From Selaginella moellendorffii (lineage: Eukaryota; Streptophyta; Lycopodiopsida; Selaginellales; Selaginellaceae), in NCBI RefSeq assembly GCF_000143415.4, contig NW_003314288.1, positions 809,888-873,887 of the forward strand: 64,000 nt of DNA, given 5' to 3'. Shown here piece by piece: positions 10,301-20,893 of the stretch; the first letter of the stretch is position 1; every line of letters begins with the position of its first letter. The notes below the pieces were generated by a model. The model did not search any database. It worked only from the letters and a program-made list of their open reading frames with translations, and was not told the origin of the DNA. The translations under genes and the position numbers were made by a program.

Positions 10301-10330
10301 GGCAGATGTTCCTGTGACAACTACTTTTGA
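7301..10330 (+). CDS. PDF-motif + PPR + DYW-domain protein (putative organellar RNA editing factor)
   Basis: Single uninterrupted 1009-aa frame. I chose ATG 7301; the frame is open upstream but only through GTG codons. Residues 3-52 match the PDF motif of plant organellar ssDNA-binding (OSB) proteins: WWDNR 13-17, YPDFKH 29-34, GESLW 38-42, TPTWV 48-52. Residues ~75-850 are PPR repeats (DMYCKCGELEEARKIF, SYNTIIQGCGSNGQ). E/E+ and PG-box segments begin near 875, then comes a DYW deaminase-like domain with HSE at 941-943 and CDDCH at 969-973 (zinc ligands). The C terminus is DNYF rather than the usual GDYW. DYW PPR proteins carry out site-specific C-to-U editing of mitochondrial or plastid transcripts; the PDF motif in OSBs contributes to ssDNA binding. 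Residues 133-632 are near-identical 111-aa repeats. Organelle targeting is expected but no clear transit peptide is visible. Confidence 0.9.
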   Translation: MEWKTFFRDPTFWWDNRFKKKNKFFSESYPDFKHVSTGESLWIANRKTPTWVSAKLESLADPAVGKAATARYKSPHTPPVAGDEPVSLGRLIHRVRDSAESRSLSLGKQAHEAVLKSDEHKSNIYLLTGLIDMYCKCGELEEARKIFDSMGTRSLVSYNTIIQGCGSNGQAELALEYYSALRACTTIQPNDWTHVAVISACSRLATESSEKRERALRIGMEIHSMLSKEKKQVDLFVATCLVDMYCKCGELEEARKIFHSMGTRSVVSYTAIIQGCNTNGRAELALEYYSALRACTTIQPNDRAHVAVISACSRLATESSEKRERALRIGMEIHSMLSKEKKQVDLFVATCLVDMYCKCGELEEARKIFHSMGTRSVVSYNAIIHGCGSNGQAELALEYYSALRADNTIQPDNRTHVVVISACSRLATESSEKRERALRIGMEIHSMLSKEKKQVDLFVATCLVDMYCKCGELEEARKIFHSMGTRSVVSYTAIIQGCNTNGRAELALEYYSALRADNTIQPDDWTHVVVISACSTLATESSEKRERALRIGMEIHSMLSKEKKQLDLFVANCLVDMYCKCGELEEARKIFNSMGTRSVVSYTAIIQGCNTNGRAELALEYYSALRADNTIQADACTYTCVLVACGSVMAIKLGREIHQLAKHKGLLKNNPVLGSSLVTFYGKCGDVDSAQEAFDECRARDDTGLWNSLIQAYTLQGRSIEALERFYSMTQEEGCKADDVSFVSVLNACSHGGLVGKGRQLLDEMPKQYGVKPRLEHYVCLIDMLGRANLLDEAVRVLRAMPFEADAVVWTSLLGACRKWKNYTIGKLAFERLVEMDPKSGTPYALMANIFGNLGMLSERAAVVERMRGEGSFREPGRSWWTDVSSGKVHSFSVGDRSHSQSDEIAAKLKQLLLRMKEEGYASDVINILKDIPEEDHLCGHSEKLALGCALVNSHQKETIRIVKNLRVCDDCHAATALISKLEKRLIICKDASRVHVFQDGRCSCDNYF
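7697..9196 (+). repeat. 333-bp in-frame tandem repeat, 4.5 copies, within the PPR gene
   Basis: Units start at 7697, 8030, 8363, 8696 and 9029 (the last partial, to 9196). Each encodes 111 aa, about three PPR motifs with an insertion containing ATESSEKRERALRIG. Long stretches are identical at the DNA level; differences cluster in a few codons (for example YNTIIQGCGSNGQ versus YTAIIQGCNTNGR, and CTTIQPND versus DNTIQPDD). This indicates recent unequal crossing over or gene conversion. Confidence 0.95.
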
Positions 10331-11640
10331 AAACATGTCAGTGCTCTTTCTTGCAGTTATCCCTGGTTTTAAACCCTCCGTGAGTCAAGCAGAAACATGG
10401 GCCGCTGAGTGAGCATGCCTCGTCAAAGTACCGCCGCCAACCTGAACTTCACGGAGAAAAAACTTAACATTTAAAAGTTAAAACTATGCAAAACGTTGTC
10501 TTAAATTTAAATTTCTTTTTGGTAAGGAATGCTGACTAAACCTGGCAACAGGTGCCCCAAAACGGAGCGCCCAGATTCAGATAATAAGCCTTAGTATGAA
10601 GACTTGCCAGTACCCAAACTCTTTGCTGATAGCAAGTACCGCTTCATGTTCCGGGAGCAAGGTGATGGCGGCTTGCGGCATGACCAACTTTGGGTTTGTG
10701 CTCCTAGAGCACGTTGAAGACGTGTGGAAGCTGGTGACGACGGCATTTGTTTCTTGCGACATACTCACCAGTTCCTTGGCAACGTCTTCCTTCCAGATTT
10801 TTTGAGCTTGTCGTGAGTGGTGACCTGCTTGCTCTCTCCTGTGACGACTTCTTCCAGCCTCTGGTGCCCAACCTCAAGGCTCTCTTGTGGATGGAGCTAG
10901 CCCTACACAGTGTGTGTGTGTGTACCAACCAGCAGATGCACAAATCGTTGAGAATTAGCAACAAGTGTGTATCATAGGCTTAGTACGTAGTGTACTAGTG
11001 TACATGTACATGTGTTTCAGCTAAATATAATGGGACAAATACACCGAAGAAGTGTGTATAAGAAGAGTAGAAACAAATTAAGAAATGTAAATTAAGAAGT
11101 GCAAAAGAAATGAAAATAAAAATTGTCCATCCTCATCAGTTTGCTGAAATTAAGTTGGATTCAATTCTTCCACCTCCAAATATTGTGTGATTGAGTTGTA
11201 AGTTAATTAATAGTAGAAAATAAAAAAAAAACAAACATTGAAAAAATAGTGTTTGATAATATCTTCTTTGCTTTTAGTTTTTTATTTTCAAAAGAAAATT
11301 AGTGGGGGAGTGCTGGTAAAGATATCTTTGCCGTTCATTGGTGGTTAATTAAATGAGCATGTTTAGAGATGTTTATAAGAGTTTAGCTCTGGACCAAGAG
11401 TTACCCGAAAATTAAAGTTCAAAATTTACTTTTTCCCTATTTGCACAATAGCTTAAGCTAAAGTAATGTACTTACCCTTATTTTTTATGGGAAAATTATT
11501 AGTATTTTGGATTTGCACAAAAAAAAAAAGGGAGGATTCTTAAGTAATTTTCAAAAACCACGACCAAATCTAAAGTGTTGGGATCATTTTATTTTAAGGG
11601 AAGTTGTTAAAAATTATTCCAGAAATATTCGAGAAGATCC
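10331..11640. other. Intergenic; no supported gene
   Basis: Contains the 3' flank of the PPR gene. A region of balanced composition at 10580-10970 has ORFs on both strands without recognisable domains. An AT-rich stretch with A-runs lies at 11000-11600. Confidence 0.4.
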
Positions 11641-11646
11641 TTAGGT

Positions 11647-11654
11647 TAGGGTTT
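11647..11654 (-). promoter_or_regulatory. Telo-box-like motif upstream of 11707
   Basis: TAGGGTTT on the plus strand, about 53 bases before the ATG at 11707. The position resembles that of the motif before the PPR gene. Function is inferred. Confidence 0.25.
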
Positions 11655-11706
11655 GGCGTGCCTGTGAAGAAGATCTGATCTCGCGGCACGGCCCGAGAAT
11701 TAAAAC

Positions 11707-12169
11707 ATGGCAGCAGCCGCGGAGATTTATGAGGAGAGGAAGAAGCAGGTAATCCGATTTTAGGGTTGGAAGAGGAAACAGAGCTCTGGGAAATGGGGCC
11801 GATCAAGCTGGATCTGGGCCTGCTCGTGCTGTATCTTCACCAACAGGAGGAGGAAGCGGTGCCCATGGAGGGAGAGGTGGTTATGGAGTGGGAGGAGGGT
11901 GTGGGGTGGCTGGGGTTGGCTGCGGATCTCTCAGTCTGGCCCCGGGAGGATTAGGCCATGGTTCTGAGGCGGCTCGAGGAGGGGGTGCCCTGGGAGGAGG
12001 AGGCCATGGTTCTACTCTAGGAGGAGGATGCTGCAGTTCTTCTCTGGGAGGAGGAGGCCATGGATCATCGCCAGGAGGAGGCCAAGCCTCGGTGGGAGGA
12101 GCCGAAGCCACAGCGGGAGGAGTCCAAGCTGTGCCCGGAGGAGCCCAAGCCACGTCCAGAGGAGCCCAA
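11707..12169 (+). CDS. Possible first exon plus glycine-rich ORF (hypothetical)
   Basis: ATG 11707 opens a short coding-like segment (MAAAAEIYEERKKQ) ending at a GTAATC donor-like site (11749). A frame from ~11783 through 12169 is glycine-rich: GGGSGAHGGRGGYGVGGG, later GGGGHGSTLGGG and GGGGHGSSPGGG, then GGA-Q-A type repeats. The underlying DNA is a degenerate GGAGGA repeat, so it is open in several frames on both strands. The gap between the two parts is only ~33 nt, too short for a normal intron, so the model is doubtful. It is truncated by the solo LTR insertion at 12170. I cannot name a family; low-complexity DNA without coding function is an alternative. Confidence 0.25.
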
Positions 12170-12354
12170 TGTTATAATCCAGCGCAAAAAAGACGGAGAT
12201 CTAGTTGCCCTAAACTATGTTACATCACCTCTTAAAGTTACTGTGCACTATGAGCCCTAGAGTAGGTTAAGTCCCTTACCCTAACATGCTTTAATATACC
12301 TTTGAGCCTCCCTTTGACTGACGTTGACCACGTAGTTAAAACTGGTGCTTAACA
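12170..12354 (-). repeat. Solo LTR of the G3 gypsy family with CCCAA target duplication
   Basis: A 185-bp segment with inverted termini TGTTA...TAACA is flanked by perfect 5-bp direct repeats CCCAA (12165-12169 and 12355-12359). Its last ~105 bp match the LTR end at 17073-17175 (ATGAGCCCTAG...CCTTTGACTGACGTT). No internal element sequence remains, as expected after LTR-LTR recombination. The strand is given to match the minus-strand G3 element. Confidence 0.8.
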
Positions 12355-12359
12355 CCCAA

Positions 12360-13074
12360 AGTCGATCCAATTCGCAACATCAACAGGTACTTGATGTCTG
12401 GAGAGAGTGTTGGAACTGACTGGTTCCCTCTGGAGTGCAATATCTCCATCAGGCCCGGTTGGTTTTGGCACAGGAACGAGGCTCCAAAATCCCTGGAGCA
12501 GCTGCTCGACGTTTTCTACAAATCATCTGCCAGGAACTGCTTGCTCCTACTCAACGTCCCTCCAAACTCGTCGGGACTGATCGACGAATCCGACTTCCAG
12601 ACGCTGGAGTGGTTTAGCTCCGCCATAGATTCCATCTTCAGCATCAACTTAGCAGTGAATCCCTTGTCCATGACAGCAAGCAGCGTTCGCAGCTCTTTGT
12701 TTGGGCCGAAGCAAATCCTTGACAAGTGTATGGAAACTTTCTGGGCTCCAATGTAAGGGGAGTCGACCGGCTGGATCGAGCTTGATCTTGGCAAGGTCTC
12801 AAAGTTCAATGCACTGGAGATCCGAGAGCCAGTAAACATGGGACAAAGGGTCATGGAATATCATGTCGAGGCATGGGACAGCGAGCTGGACTGGTACCTG
12901 GTGAGCAACGGTAGCACCATTGGTTACAGGAAAGTGGATTGACTGGAAGAGGATCAAGAATGCGCTGCTTGCCTCGTTCGACTGCTGATTGATGCGTTGT
13001 GGGGAGATCCATTGATCTGCTTCTTTGGTTTGTACTTTGATATGTACAACCTCAGGCACTTGTCTTCTATTTAG
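12360..13074 (+). pseudogene. Alpha-L-fucosidase (GH29) C-terminal remnant
   Basis: One continuous frame matches the C-terminal part of plant GH29 alpha-L-fucosidases, which remove fucose from glycans in the apoplast. Visible are INRYLMSGESVGTDWF, IRPGWFWH and LLLNVPPNSSGLI (end of the catalytic domain), followed after a TAA stop (12754-12756) by a beta-sandwich-like region (GWIELDLGKV, FNALEIRE, GSTIGYRKVD). A second in-frame stop (TGA, 12940-12942) precedes CFFGLYFD, and the frame ends at TAG 13072. The N-terminal catalytic half is absent; the glycine-rich stretch and the solo LTR lie immediately upstream. Two nonsense codons and the truncation make it a pseudogene. The GTAAGG overlapping the first stop could mimic a donor, but the protein alignment continues directly after it. 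Confidence 0.8.
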
Positions 13075-15194
13075 AAGAGAAACTACAAGAGGATATGTAT
13101 ATTTTCTGGATCGATAAGGTATGAGAAACATAGCTTTGGGTTGGAAATCCCTGGCCTGATCAATAACAGTCTCTTTGCATCACTCCTAACAGATTGGAGC
13201 CTAGAGAACAACCAAAAAAAATCAAGAGCTAGCCCTCTACCCTTTGAGCTCGTGGAAAGTACCCTTGCATGGAGGTGGCTGGTTAAACTTGAGAAGTTAG
13301 CTTGTCTGGAGGACCTCCTGTTGCTCCTGCTTCCTCACCACAAAATCACACCTGCAAACACATGTTCATACATTGAACTAGTACTTCTCAGATTTAAAAG
13401 CTTTGAAAATACATTTGTCAACGTGATGAAATGTTTTTAATTTATAAACACAAAAATATTCTAAATAAATATCAACAATTAAATTATAGAATATTCAAGA
13501 ATACCCAGGTATATCCTATGTTGGTTTGTTTAAGCAAACCAAAAATATAGTGCCTAAATTGAAGAAATACTCAAAGGTGTAAATGACTATAACTTAACTG
13601 AAGCATAAAAGATAGGTATTGTGGAAAAATAAAGAATATATGTGTGCAAATACTAAACAGGTCATACACTTTGTGGGTGTTCTTTTGCAAATAGCCTGCA
13701 GAAAAAAAGCTATTAAAATAAATATTTGATTTGTAAAGAATACTTGATGCATTAAAAATATGAGATTATATAACACTTTTTCTCCATCTAGCATGTCATA
13801 GAGGACAAAGTAGCAATCTATTTAAATTATAACTCAATGTAGATTAAAATCACTAAAGGATGATCCTAACGAGTCAAAACAACTATTATACTTGTCTCAA
13901 AAAGCTAGCAATATTCTAATCTGAATACCAATCCTGGATTTGGAATGATGCTAGACTGGAAGGTTAAAGGGAACTGAAGTATATCTCTAGTTGAGTCTAG
14001 TATTCCTGAGAGTTTAAGAATGATTAAGATTGTACTCCAATATGTTAGTTTTGAAATTTTCATATACTTATATTCCATGGTATTGGAAGAGAAGGGAATA
14101 TATTGGTCATGAAACATTGAACAAGTGCTAGTTGCCATTGAAGAAGCAATATTGCCTATACAACAACATTATATATAAAACTCCACCCTGCAGAATAGAA
14201 AGAAAGTTTTCGAAAGGAATGGATGAGTAGGAAATGGCACTTGTGATATTTCTTATTTCCAATGGGGAGAATTGTTTGGGATGTTGAGCATCCCTGATTG
14301 CTATGCTAGATAATATGTTTGATAACATATGTCAAACTTCTCATCATCAAATTAGTTAACTATCCTTCATTATGCATATATTAATTCCTAAAGCTCTCCA
14401 AGGATTTGGTTCTTGACAGATTATGGCATTGACTTTGCGGAAGATTTGATAAATTTCCTTGTAAAATCGCCTTGCATACATGCTTTGCAAAGAACAATCC
14501 AGTCAACATAGATTAACCCCATCATAAAAGTGGGCCAATTGTCTTTAAACTTAATTCTCTGTATCAACATCCAGTGAAGCCTTCGTAAATGCTAGCCATC
14601 AACGAATGGGCTGAGGCCCAGCTCCAGCAACATGCTGTGCAATGCTTCGCAAGCAGAGAGGATACCATATGGAACACAGAGAGGAGAACATATGAAGCAT
14701 GTCGGGAGGCAACCAGGGAGATAGGATTCAAAAGGAAGGCAATGGGAACGAGCTATCACCTTACTGCAATCAGCCCGTCTCCACCCGCGCCTCAAACGCA
14801 AGCTTTCCACACCACTACTTCCCACTTTAAACAAGAGCTCATGAGAGACTTCCACGGCTCACTCTCACCGGCATGGTCTTGAGAATCTGGATTGCCACGC
14901 CTAGCATGGCACTGATGTGGAGCAGGAGCAGTGCAGTGCTGCTGCTGAAATTCACAACAGCAGCATTGGATCTTGCATTGCTGACTATAGCAAACCCACT
15001 GCACTTAACATTCCAGATGCATGGGACACCACGGACTCATACGCGAGAGGCAGAGGACTATGCTCCTCATGAAGACTCTCCTATGCTCAATCCTCTGTGC
15101 GTCCCGCTCTCCATCCATGGGGGATGGGGCGGCTCACGGAATGGCTGGATATCAACGATTGATCTTTGGGTCAACACATCAAAACAGAGAAGAA
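13075..15194. other. Intergenic; AT-rich, no supported gene
   Basis: 13440-14550 is strongly AT-rich with no coding signal. 14590-15190 is of balanced composition with short ORFs on both strands but no recognised domain; it lies just beyond the 3' end of the minus-strand PPR pseudogene and may be its 3' flank. The 13141-13440 ORF has no family motif. Confidence 0.4.
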
Positions 15195-16541
15195 TCAAGT
15201 CTGAACTGCTCTGAAGATGTTCTCCAGCATCACATAAGGCAATGCATCACTCACAAGGCTGGACTGGCACGTAAATTCCGCAGCATGCATCCCTCAATTC
15301 ATCTCCCCGTGGTTTTTACAACAAACGTTGCCCATGCAACTCCATCAGCTGGCAAAGGCATATTCTCCAGGACATCCTCGCCCTAGCCGTCCTAGAGCAT
15401 CAACAATGCAGGTGTAGTGGTATTGCGAAGGGTCCAATCCCTTGTCAAAGCTCATTGCCGTGAAGTAGCTTGCTTCCTTGACGAGCCCCAGATGGCTACA
15501 CGCCATCAAAACGAGGGAAACGCTGCCTTGTCGGGATCAAAGCCGTGAAGAAACATCACCCAAAAGAGCTGGATCGCAGAATACGCATGGCCGGTCATGG
15601 CATATGCTGCTAGCATCGTGTTCCAGGAGACCAAATTCCAAGTTGGTATTCTATCAAACGTCTTCTTCGCCTCACAAATATTTGCATCTAAAGCATATAC
15701 CACGAGAATTGTGTTCCATGAATAGGAATCCCAGCAGCAACACAAAGAAAACACTCGTATAGAGTCTTTGAAACAACCTCTCTGGGCATAAACAGTGATT
15801 ATTGAGTTCCATGAAACAAGATCTCTGTGTGGCATTGCTTCAAACAATTTTTTTCCTTGATCAGCGTCACCTTTTTGCACATATGACTTGATCATAATCG
15901 TATGCTGTGCAGAGGCATCCTATCAAACAAACTCTTGGCTTGAATCAAATCCCCATTTTGGGCATAGCAGCAGTGCATCGCCCCCCAGAGGATTGTGTTT
16001 CGGTGTACAATCTCCTGGAAGACATCCTCCGCCTCCTCCACGAATCCATTCTCCGCAAACATGACGAGCATCACCGCGTGAGTGATGGTGTTCTTCTCGG
16101 GCATGGAATCAAATGCGGCCTTCGCATCGCCACTCACCCGTGCTGCGCGAAACCCTGCACGAGGGTCGTCCACGCTACCACATTCGTCTCGGGCATCTGA
16201 TCCAGCACCTCTCTCGCTTGCCCAATCTCTCCGCCATGAGCAAATCCCTGCAGCAGTGTCGCCCACGTCTTGCAGTTCCTCTCGGGCATCGCATCAAACA
16301 CCGCCTTGCTTGATCCAATCTGCCCGCAATCACTCAGCGCCTTGACCATCACAGTGGAGGAAACTACGTCCCACACTGCCATTAGATCGAACGCTGCCTT
16401 GGCCTCGCCCGGATGCCCACTCTCGGCATACGCGGTCGCGAGCGCTGTCCACGACGTGATGTTCTTGGCTGGCAATGCATCAAAGATCCTTCTCGATTCC
16501 TCCAAATGCCCACACCGCACGTAGACAACCAGTGTTTCCAT
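15195..16541 (-). pseudogene. PPR-protein pseudogene with at least two frameshifts
   Basis: Read on the minus strand from ATG 16541, PPR motifs run through three different frames: 16541-16134 (CGHLEESRRIFDALP, SWTALATAYAESGHPGEAKAAF), 16266-15892 (AAFDSMPEKNTITHAVMLV, AEDVFQEIVHRNTI) and 15895-15506 (DLVSWNSIITVYAQRG, NLVSWNTMLAAYAMTG). Homology continues, broken again, through an E-motif-like region (YHYTCIVDALGRLGR; LPYVMLENIFRAV) to a stop at 15195-15197. No DYW domain follows. PPR proteins bind organellar RNA; this copy cannot make a full protein unless there are unrecognised introns at the frame changes. A fragment of a close relative lies at 22763-23080. Confidence 0.8.
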
Positions 16542-16942
16542 ACATAATATCTATGCTGATGACTTATGATTAGTAAACAGAAGTACAAGAGACTTGCTAT
16601 AATGAAACTTCAAACAATTAAACACTGAATAGAGGAAATTGCTAAGCCAAAGTCCACCAAGATCATCACATTTATACTATTTATGACGCTAGCAAAAACA
16701 AACATAAACTACTTATCCTCCATTAATTCTATATTGCATGTTATGAAAGAGAGTGGAGGAGAGAGAATAGGAGGACTTTTGTTATTTGTTGGTGATAGAG
16801 AAGAAGCACAAGAAATAGAACTCCTATTATCCATAAATGTCAAAAGAGAATAAGAATGTTTTTAGCATATTATTGACATTTGGCACAAGTTCCAATGTTA
16901 TGTCCCCATCCATGATATTCCTCACATCATGAACAACAATTG
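16542..16942. other. AT-rich spacer between PPR pseudogene and G3 LTR
   Basis: No ORF or RNA feature was recognised. Confidence 0.4.
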
Positions 16943-17175
16943 TGTTATGACATGGCATGAAAAGTCAACAATCTAGTCTTCCTGAACTAGATTACACCTC
17001 CTTTTGAAGTTCCTCACCGCCCAACCACCCCTGAGCTACCTCAAAAGGTCCTTTGCACTGCCGCTCCACAATGAGCCCTAGGGTATGTTAAGTTCTTTAC
17101 CCTAACATGCCTTCATAAACCCTTAAGCCTCCCTTTGACTGACGTTAACCACATGGTCAAAGCTGGCACCTAACA
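16943..17175 (-). repeat. 3' LTR of gypsy element G3
   Basis: Inverted termini TGTTA (16943) and TAACA (ending 17175). The minus-strand LTR start is directly preceded by a polypurine tract, GGGGGGAAAAAT on the minus strand (~17176-17187). It shares its end with the solo LTR at 12170-12354 and a partial copy at 50594-50699. The other LTR of G3 is not present. Confidence 0.7.
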
Positions 17176-20100
17176 ATTTTTCCCCCCAATAAAGTCCTTG
17201 TCCCAAGGATGAGTTGTACCAGTTTTCACCCTTTCTGGGGAACCCTGCTCAAGCTCTTGATTCATCTTCCATAGCTGTATACATTAAGGAGGCATTGGGC
17301 CTGACACTTCGAGATAGTATACATTTCAACTGGCTAACATAAAATACTGGATGAATTTTCACCCCAACTAGCAGCCACACTTGATAAGCCGCCTTACTGA
17401 TGTGCTCCAGCACTTCATATGGGCAAACATACTGATGAGAAATTTTATCACTCTTCCCATTTTGCAAAGGCACTAAAGTGTTCCACTGTTCACTTGACGG
17501 AAAAATCACTCATATAAAGATGAGATACCCACTTTATATTCCTGGAATTGGCGATACTTATTAGCAAATTTCTCCGCTTTATCCTAAGTTGCTTGCAAAT
17601 TCTATTTGCACACTACCAGAATTTCATCAAGTTCCATGGCCAAATCAGTTGCCTTTGAATCAAGTTTTTCTTGAATATCCTTACTCAAATGCAATTCCAA
17701 TTCCACGGCTCTTTGAGGATGCTTTTCAAACATGGCAAAGCAAAAACTTAGCTTGGTTCCACTGTGTTGACTATTGTTGTAAGCAAATTGCACCAATGAA
17801 AAATATAGATCCCACTGTCCTTGCCTTTGACTAATACTATAGCATAGCATATCCTCCACCACCTAATTCACACGCTTAGTTTGCCCATCTGTTTGAGGAT
17901 AATCTCCACTCAAGAGTTTCAAAGTCATTTGCATAGCTTTTGCAAAGTTGTTTCAAAATCCACTAGTGAACTTTGAATCTCGATTGTTAACGATGTCCTC
18001 TAGCAAACCAAAATCAGAAAAAGCCTTCTCCAAGTAGACCGCAACCAAGTCTAAGGCAATGACACTCTTCCGAAAAGCCAACAACCACACATATTACGTC
18101 AAACGATCCACTATGACCCACACTTGCTTTTTGTGCCTCTGTGTTCAAGTGATGAAGTCCATAGAGATACTACACTAACAGCTCTGAGGAATAGGTAAAG
18201 GTTGCAAAAGTCCCTTCGAATTCTCCCATATCACCTTTACTCGTTGATAGAGCTCACATGACTTACAGTACTCAAGGATATCAACCTTCATATTCTTCCA
18301 ATAGAAATTGTGCTTAATCAACTCATATGTCTTTTTCCCCCAAAATGACTAACCTCTGGACGATCATGATAGTGGAATAACACTTGAATAATTAACACAT
18401 CCACCCATGGCAAATACACATGGCCATTGTAGTAAAGAATCCCATCCACCAATGAGAAAGGTGCTTCCATTTAGGCTTACAACGAGACCACCTCAACATC
18501 TTGAGCTTGAGCACATTCAACTAACTGCTCAAACTCATTAACCACCTTACCCAAATGATGATAAAACTATGTTTGTAACATCGTCATATGCCAAACACGA
18601 GATAAAGCATCTGCCACCACATTCAATTTTCTTGAACGATGCTTAATAAGAAACTCTCGTTCACAGTGTTGATGGATCACAAACTCTTTGTATATCTTTG
18701 CATATAGAAGGAGTTGAACACTAAACAAGCTCATTGGATGGTCAAACTTATGGAATTTGACTGCATCATCAAGATAATGTTACCATGTCCATAAAGCATG
18801 AACAATGGAGAGTAACTCTTGTTCATATATGGAATAGCATTGCTCTGCAGGATTCAAAGTTCGACTCTCATATGCAATAAGCTGTCCCTCTTGCATGAGA
18901 ACTCCTCCCAGTGTATAACCACTCACATCATATATCACCTTATAAGGTTTTGATGGATCAACAATGTGAAGCACTGAAGCCTCACTCAACAAACGTTTCA
19001 ATGCCACAAAATTATCCTCATGTGGTTTCTTCCACTCGAATGGCACGTTCTTATGCAACAATAATGTCAAAAGAATAGCCACCTCTGCAAACTTATGCTA
19101 AAAATGTTAGTAGTAATTAGCCATACCAAGGAAACTGCATAACTTAGCCACTGAAGTTGGTGTAAGTTAGTTCTCCACCACAGCCACCTTCCTTGGACCC
19201 GTCTTGACACCCTTGGATGTCATAATATGGCCTAAATATTCCACCTCCGACTTTGCAAACTTATATTTGCTTTTTTTCACATAAAGTTTGTTGTTATAGA
19301 GTAATAAAAGAACCTTGCGCAAATGCACCTTATGCTCTTCCATATTTTTGCTAAAATGGACGTTAGTAAATTGGCTACGTCCTTGGCTCCAACGTAATCC
19401 CATGCTCCACACCTCGTAATGGAGGCAATTCATAAGGAAGTTTAGAGGGAAAAACATCAGAGAACTCTTCGAGTATAATCTGCACTACTGCCTCTCCTCC
19501 ACACATGGCTTGGTCCCCCAAGTCATGAACAAATAGTAAGTAACTCAAAAGTACTTTTCCATTACGACAAGCTTGCTTCAAAGATGTAGTAGAGAGCATA
19601 ACAATTGGAGGTTGAACTCCCTCTTTAAACCACACATCTTTAATGCCACCGTACTCCAACGAGACACGTTTAATACTCCATTTTATCTTTGGATCCACCT
19701 TCACCAACTATGACATCCCAAGAATGAGATCCACATAATGAAGATCCATGAGATAAAAAGTCTCCACAAATGTGGTTTTGCCAACCAACACTTCCAGCCC
19801 TTCTACACAAATATCGAAATGCCAAATAAAGGTAGCTGCACCTTCTACCATATATGGAAGAACTTCTCATGTCACTAGGCCATGCTCCTCAACAAATTTT
19901 GTGGAAACAAAGTTGTCATCACTCCCCACTGGACTGCTATGGAACATGCCCTCTAATAAGTTGATGCACGAGTGTCCTTGACCTTCATCTTGTTCCACAC
20001 ATAGTTAAGTTGACAAGCAACAATAGAAAGCCTCCTCCTCCAACCGGAATGGTCGTCCTCGTCATCCTTGCACTGCAAAGTTTGCAACTTCTTAATATCT

Positions 20101-20885
20101 AACTTACCATTAGTAGAAGATTGGCCATTCTTGTTGCTATATTATTTGTTCTTCACAGTGGACAATCAACTTTATAGTGTCCTAGCTCGCGGCAATGATG
20201 ACAACTTTGTCTATAATTCTTCATAAAGAATTTCTACTTCTTTGATCCTTGTGTACCCGAAAGAGCCACCATAGACTTCAACTTGTGATGTTTATTCCCA
20301 TCTTAGTGTCCACAATAATCATCACGTCGATTCTCAATAGAAAGACTCATCGGACGCTTGTGAAACTTATACTTATCATTGTCAAGTCGACGAGTAGCAT
20401 CAAAGAGCTCCTCCAAACTCTTTATATGTTAAAAATGATGCAAGTGTTGTCGCATGCTCTCACTATGAAGGCTATTAATAAAATAGGACTTGTTCTGATC
20501 TGGGTCTTTCATTGGAACACGGCTAATTAAGCAAGTCAACTTCTCAATATAGTCCCCAAGCTTCATTTTCCCTTGTTGAAAATGTCAAAGTTCAATGTGA
20601 GCATTCTCCACGTCATAGTGAGGAGCAAAACGTAAATGGAAAGCAACCTCAAATTCATCCATTGTAAATACTAATGGTTTTTTATCCACAGCACAAGACT
20701 CCTCAAGCTAATTCCACCACCGAAGACCTATATCACACAAAACCATTGAAATAGCCACTAAAGCCTCTACATCTGGAATTCCTTTAGTAGCCAAAAATTT
20801 CTTTACATTAACTAGCCAAGTTAGACACTCATCCACACCACCATCACCAGAAAAGGTTGGAATCTTGAGTTGATCCAACCTTTTC
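17176..20885 (-). mobile_element. Ty3/gypsy element G3, decayed, 5' end missing
   Basis: Minus-strand order from high to low coordinates: gag start (20890-20708: LDQLKIPTFSGDGGVDECL, ends LRWWN), CCHC and protease zone (20.2-19.8 kb, many stops), pol linker (19707-19375: FSDVFPSKLPYELPPL, HGITLEP), RT end (19457-19167: KYKFAKSEVEYLGHIMTSKG), RNase H (19082-18780: LLHKNVPFEWKKPHEDNF, YDVSGYTLGGVLMQEGQLI), integrase remnants (18.6-17.6 kb: FAYNNSQHSG) and C-terminal integrase (17509-17249: VGVKIHPVFYVSQLK). The RT core with its catalytic YxDD is deleted between the linker and the thumb. Numerous stops. The 5' LTR is absent: the element joins Sec16 intron sequence at ~20876-20886. Confidence 0.85.
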
Positions 20886-20893
20886 TTCATCAG

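Noticed and set aside
10577-10977. Genes on either strand in the 10.6-11.0 kb ORFs
   Set aside because: No recognisable domain, short, and overlapping on both strands; coding status cannot be supported by eye.
11881-12153. Proline-rich minus-strand ORF
   Set aside because: Antisense of the GGAGGA-rich glycine ORF; same low-complexity DNA.
13141-13440. 99-aa plus-strand ORF
   Set aside because: No family motif, and AT-rich sequence follows immediately; probably chance.
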